Below, one piece after another: positions 60,704-64,000 of a stretch of 64,000 nt of DNA (positions are counted from its first letter, which is position 1; each line of letters starts with the position of its first letter). A model generated the notes under the pieces. The model was not told where the DNA came from and ran no database searches. It saw nothing but the letters and a program-made list of their open reading frames with translations. Source of the DNA: Tubiluchus corallicola (Eukaryota; Priapulida; Priapulimorpha; Priapulimorphida; Tubiluchidae); contig JAQGDQ010000165.1 in NCBI GenBank assembly GCA_030141605.1, positions 285,001 through 349,000 of the forward strand, given 5' to 3'. The position numbers were made by a program, and so were the translations under genes.

Positions 60704-63700
60704 TCATTTTTTTTCTTGAATTGTGGTAGTTCCTGTTGTATACATTTCTTCTTTCTCTGCTACTTCTTCATTAACTGTAGGAAAAATTCTACTCAATTCA
60801 AATTCTTCTAGTTGCTGTTCATCATCAGAATTTGCTAGTTTCTCTATTTCTGTCCAGTCTATTGGTGGTTCATCAGTATGATAAAGCTTCAAGTTGTCAA
60901 TATGAACTACTTTAACAGGAGCTTTTGCATCTCTCTGGATTTGGTATGTCACATTATTAATCTTCTTTAGTACTAGATATGGGCCTTGCCAGCCTTGGCC
61001 TAATTTTCTCCTGGTAGCTGGTGGATACCAGTACCATACCCAGTTACCTTTATCAATGCTAAGCCTTTTCACAAATTGATCATAATCTCGTTTTTGTCTT
61101 TCTGCAGCTTTTCCCAGTGATTCTCGAGCAAAATTGTGTGCCTCTTTTATAACATCTCTTATCCATTCTACGTATTCCTGTGGACACTGTGTAGGTCTTT
61201 CTGGCTGTGGTGGAGGTCCCACCATCACATCTAATGGCAAATGGTTTTCCCTACCAAACATCATTAAGTTTGGCGAGCAATTGGTAGACGCATGTGCGGT
61301 TGCCCTGTATGCCATCATGACATAAGGGAGGTGGTCATCCCAGTCATCACGATGATCGTTAACAAATATAGCCAGCATTTGCTGTAATGTCCTCATAAAT
61401 CTCTCAACGAGACCATCTGATTGTGGATGATACGGGGTTGTCCTTGTTTTGTCAATCTGCAAAGCAGCACACATTTCTTGAAATAACTTTGACTCAAAGT
61501 CTGGCCCTTGGTCACTATGTATTTGAATTGGTACTCCAAACCTGCATATAAATTCGGTCACCAACACATCTGCAACAGTATATGCCTCGTGATTAGGAAG
61601 TGCATAGGCTTCGGCCCATTTTGTAAAATAGTCACAGACGACCATCACCACCTTATTTTTCTTATCAGTCTCTTCTAGTGGTCCTAAAATGTCTATTGCT
61701 ATTCTTTCAAATGGTCCAGTTGCCCTCTGTTGTTGCAGTTTACCTCTTTTTGGTCCTTTTCCAGGTTTTCTTCTGGCACAAGCAGCACAATATAGGCACC
61801 ATCTTTTAATGTCTGCCTGATAACCTGGCCAGTAATACCGTTGCTTTAATAATGACAGACTCCTCTGTATTCCTTGGTGTGCACCAGTTCTGGTTTCATG
61901 CAAAGCTCTAAATAATTTCCTTCGTAATGCAGTTGGTACAACCATCTGGTATACAGGAGCACTTGGTGTTACATCTGTTTCCCACTTCTTGTACAGCAAT
62001 CCATCTCGTACCTCTAATACATCAAACAAGTTCCAGTATGCCTTGAAATCTGGGTGTTTATCTTTCACATCTTTCCAGCTGGGTCGGTCCAAATCTTCTT
62101 CTTTCAACTCCTTGAATAACAAAACTGCTTCCTCTTCCTGTTGCATGTTAATAACATCTTCTCTTGACAAATCTAAAACAAACTTTTTCTCTTCTTCATC
62201 TTCTACCTCTATTTCTTGACTTGCCAATATTCTGCTGGGAGCCACTACAAAACATGAACCATGCGCTGCTTCCTCAGCCATATAGGGAGCCTCTCCTAAA
62301 CACAAATCGTGCGCTGCTTCTTCCATATGAGGAGGAGCCTCTACCAAACACGATTTCTGCGCTGCTTCCCTGATATCACCAGGAGCCTCTACAGAACACA
62401 AGTCGTGCGCTGCATCCTTTCCACAAGTAGGTGCCTCTGTTATGCACAGTCTGTGCGCTGCTTCCTGGTCTTCATAAACATTGTCAAGTCCATCTTCCCC
62501 CTTTCTGGAATTACCTTCCATGCATAAGCATTCTTTTCTACATCTTACTTTACCTTTTCTGAAACTACTGCTTTCCTCTTCTCCATTTCCAGCTGGTATT
62601 GCATAGATAAAATCACACTCAGCATTGTTTGGAACTTTTAAAATATCGTTACGTGTCCTCTTGCTAATTTCTTTAGAACTGTGGGCTTCTTTCGTGCCTT
62701 TATGCCTGTCGTCATTACAGTCCTCTCTTGGGCATTTGCTAACCCTTGTATTTGGTTTTCTGGATAATCCATCAGCATTCCCATGTTGTGTTCCTTTTCT
62801 ATGCTCAACACTAAAATCATAAGTGTCTAAAATAGATAACCATCTTGCTATCATACCTTCTGGGTTCTTGAAATTGATGAGCCAAGTTAGTGCTGCATGA
62901 TCAGTCCGAATCCTAAAATGTCTTCCCCATAGATAATGGTGGAATTGTTTTACAAATGTGATAACAGCCAGTAATTCTTTTTTTGTAGTACAGTACTGCC
63001 TTTGTGACTGGTTTAATGTCCTACTAGCATAAGCAATGACTTTCTCTTCATCGACTTGTAACTGGGATAAAACAGCTCCAATCCCAGAGTTACTGGCATC
63101 TGTATCTAAGATGAATTTTCCCTCCTGTGTTGGATATGCCAATGCAGGACTTCGTGTTAAAAGATCTATTAAGGTGTTAAATGCTGCCATACATGAATCA
63201 TTCCAAATAAATGTTGCTCCTTTCTTTGTCAAGGCAGTAAGGGGGTCTGCAATTGAGGCAAAATGTGGAATGAATTTTCTATAATATAAAGCAAATCCCA
63301 AGAAGCTACGTACTTGTGTAGGTGTTTTTGGGAATGTCCAATTCTTTACAGCCAGTATTTTGTCTGGATCACATCGGATGCCTTGACTATCCACTACATG
63401 CCCTAGGAACCGAACACTTGTCTGAAACAGTGTGCTTTTTGATGGCTTGATTTTCAAATTTGCTTTCCTCAAGCGAGAAAATACTGTCTTTAAATTATTT
63501 TTAGCCTCTTCAAAGTTTTTGCCAAAAACAATAATATCATCGAGATAGACAAGACAATTCTTCCATTGTAAGCCTCTAAGTACTTCTTCCATTAACCTCT
63601 CAAATGTGGCTGGTGCATTACAAAGGCCAAACGGCATCACTCGAAACTGAAATAATCCTTGTCGTGTAACAAAAGCTGTTTTAGGCTTCGACGTTTCATC

Positions 63701-64000
63701 CATTTCAACTTGCCAATACCCGCTAGCTAGGTCGAAAGTAGAGAACCAGTGGGACCCACGTAATGTGTCAAAAATCTCTTGAATGTTTGGCAGTGGAAAC
63801 CCATCTTTAATTGTCTTTTCATTTAACTGACAATAATCAACGCAAAATCGTGTGGAGCCATCCTTTTTAGTCACCAACACGATCGGTGAGGCCCAGGGAC
63901 TGTTGCTGTGTTCAATAATTTGTTCTTTGAGCATTTTATTTATTTCAGCTTCAGCAATGGCTCTTTTCTGTTCAGCCAGTCTTCTCGGAGCTTGTTTAAC
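60704..64000 (-). CDS. Gypsy pol polyprotein: RT, RNase H, integrase (partial)
   Basis: Open from the right edge to the stop at 60704-60706, about 1,098 codons. It copies element RNA to DNA and integrates it. Residues counted from the Met at 63934: reverse transcriptase with YLDD at 130-133; RNase H with TDAS near 278-281, the Glu of TKKELL, and DHAALTWL; then a non-catalytic insert (about 395-610) that includes five 16-residue repeats at 491-571; integrase HHCC finger (about 679-719) and D-D-E at 748, 808 and 844; and a GPY/F-type motif (GWQGPYLVL) near the C-terminus. The sequence continues beyond the window towards protease and gag. No frameshift or stop, unlike the left-hand Gypsy element. 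Confidence 0.95.
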   Translation of the reverse strand, partial: VKQAPRRLAEQKRAIAEAEINKMLKEQIIEHSNSPWASPIVLVTKKDGSTRFCVDYCQLNEKTIKDGFPLPNIQEIFDTLRGSHWFSTFDLASGYWQVEMDETSKPKTAFVTRQGLFQFRVMPFGLCNAPATFERLMEEVLRGLQWKNCLVYLDDIIVFGKNFEEAKNNLKTVFSRLRKANLKIKPSKSTLFQTSVRFLGHVVDSQGIRCDPDKILAVKNWTFPKTPTQVRSFLGFALYYRKFIPHFASIADPLTALTKKGATFIWNDSCMAAFNTLIDLLTRSPALAYPTQEGKFILDTDASNSGIGAVLSQLQVDEEKVIAYASRTLNQSQRQYCTTKKELLAVITFVKQFHHYLWGRHFRIRTDHAALTWLINFKNPEGMIARWLSILDTYDFSVEHRKGTQHGNADGLSRKPNTRVSKCPREDCNDDRHKGTKEAHSSKEISKRTRNDILKVPNNAECDFIYAIPAGNGEEESSSFRKGKVRCRKECLCMEGNSRKGEDGLDNVYEDQEAAHRLCITEAPTCGKDAAHDLCSVEAPGDIREAAQKSCLVEAPPHMEEAAHDLCLGEAPYMAEEAAHGSCFVVAPSRILASQEIEVEDEEEKKFVLDLSREDVINMQQEEEAVLLFKELKEEDLDRPSWKDVKDKHPDFKAYWNLFDVLEVRDGLLYKKWETDVTPSAPVYQMVVPTALRRKLFRALHETRTGAHQGIQRSLSLLKQRYYWPGYQADIKRWCLYCAACARRKPGKGPKRGKLQQQRATGPFERIAIDILGPLEETDKKNKVVMVVCDYFTKWAEAYALPNHEAYTVADVLVTEFICRFGVPIQIHSDQGPDFESKLFQEMCAALQIDKTRTTPYHPQSDGLVERFMRTLQQMLAIFVNDHRDDWDDHLPYVMMAYRATAHASTNCSPNLMMFGRENHLPLDVMVGPPPQPERPTQCPQEYVEWIRDVIKEAHNFARESLGKAAERQKRDYDQFVKRLSIDKGNWVWYWYPPATRRKLGQGWQGPYLVLKKINNVTYQIQRDAKAPVKVVHIDNLKLYHTDEPPIDWTEIEKLANSDDEQQLEEFELSRIFPTVNEEVAEKEEMYTTGTTTIQEKK

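Larger units (their letters stand above)
57110..64000 (-). mobile_element. Young Ty3/Gypsy retrotransposon, 5' part off the right edge
   Basis: In sense order: pol (intact, running in from beyond 64,000), an extra ORF with its own splice acceptor, polypurine tract AAGAAAGGGGGAA (58,932-58,945) and a long 3' LTR. No stops in pol suggest recent activity. Gag and the 5' LTR are not in the window. Confidence 0.85.

Overview
The window is AT-rich nuclear DNA from an invertebrate animal. The evidence is intron-bearing metazoan genes (the Polycomb subunit SUZ12 in 16 exons, and one mitochondrial-clan and two clan-2 cytochromes P450), animal-type transposons (Ty3/Gypsy, CR1-like LINE, Helitrons, pogo- and hAT-type MITEs, tRNA-derived SINE pieces) and a histone H2B tail with its metazoan 3' stem-loop. 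I cannot name the species or phylum from sequence alone. All host genes I recognise lie on the minus strand.

Layout. 1-5.5 kb: five N-terminal exons of a mitochondrial P450; its haem-binding half lies off the left edge. 7.06-10.87 kb: a decayed Gypsy element with one LTR, joined directly to the 5' half of a dead CR1-like LINE (10.87-12.99 kb). 16.3-30.5 kb: a complete, intact SUZ12 gene (654 codons before the stop, all splice phases compatible), with MITEs and a 41-bp minisatellite in its introns. 30.6-32.7 kb: composite repeats, a 66-bp minisatellite and an old Helitron relic. 32.8-57 kb: a recent tandem duplication of a six-exon clan-2 P450 gene. Copy A (33.7-49.5 kb) and copy B (51.7-56.9 kb) both encode 509 residues. 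57.1-64 kb: a young Gypsy element (long LTR, intact pol, extra ORF) running off the right edge.

The most interesting region is intron 1 of P450 copy A. Copy B keeps the empty site, so a 10.9-kb block (37,095-48,005) is seen to be a single A|T insertion: a chain of Helitrons joined CTAG|TC head to tail, an inverted Helitron end, a Helitron helicase remnant and a degenerate ~370-bp tandem array. Inside the block is a two-exon gene for a small secreted glutamine-rich protein. Its stop codon is followed at once by a decayed histone H2B C-terminus that keeps a perfect histone-mRNA 3' stem-loop. I read this as Helitron-carried, chimeric gene cargo.

Other notable signals: a 66-bp minisatellite that carries a consensus 5' splice site in each unit and abuts exon 1 of both P450 copies; a hAT MITE whose target duplication contains the stop codon of copy B; a spliced zinc-finger/coiled-coil ORF in the env position of the right-hand Gypsy element; and 16-residue tandem repeats between its RNase H and integrase.
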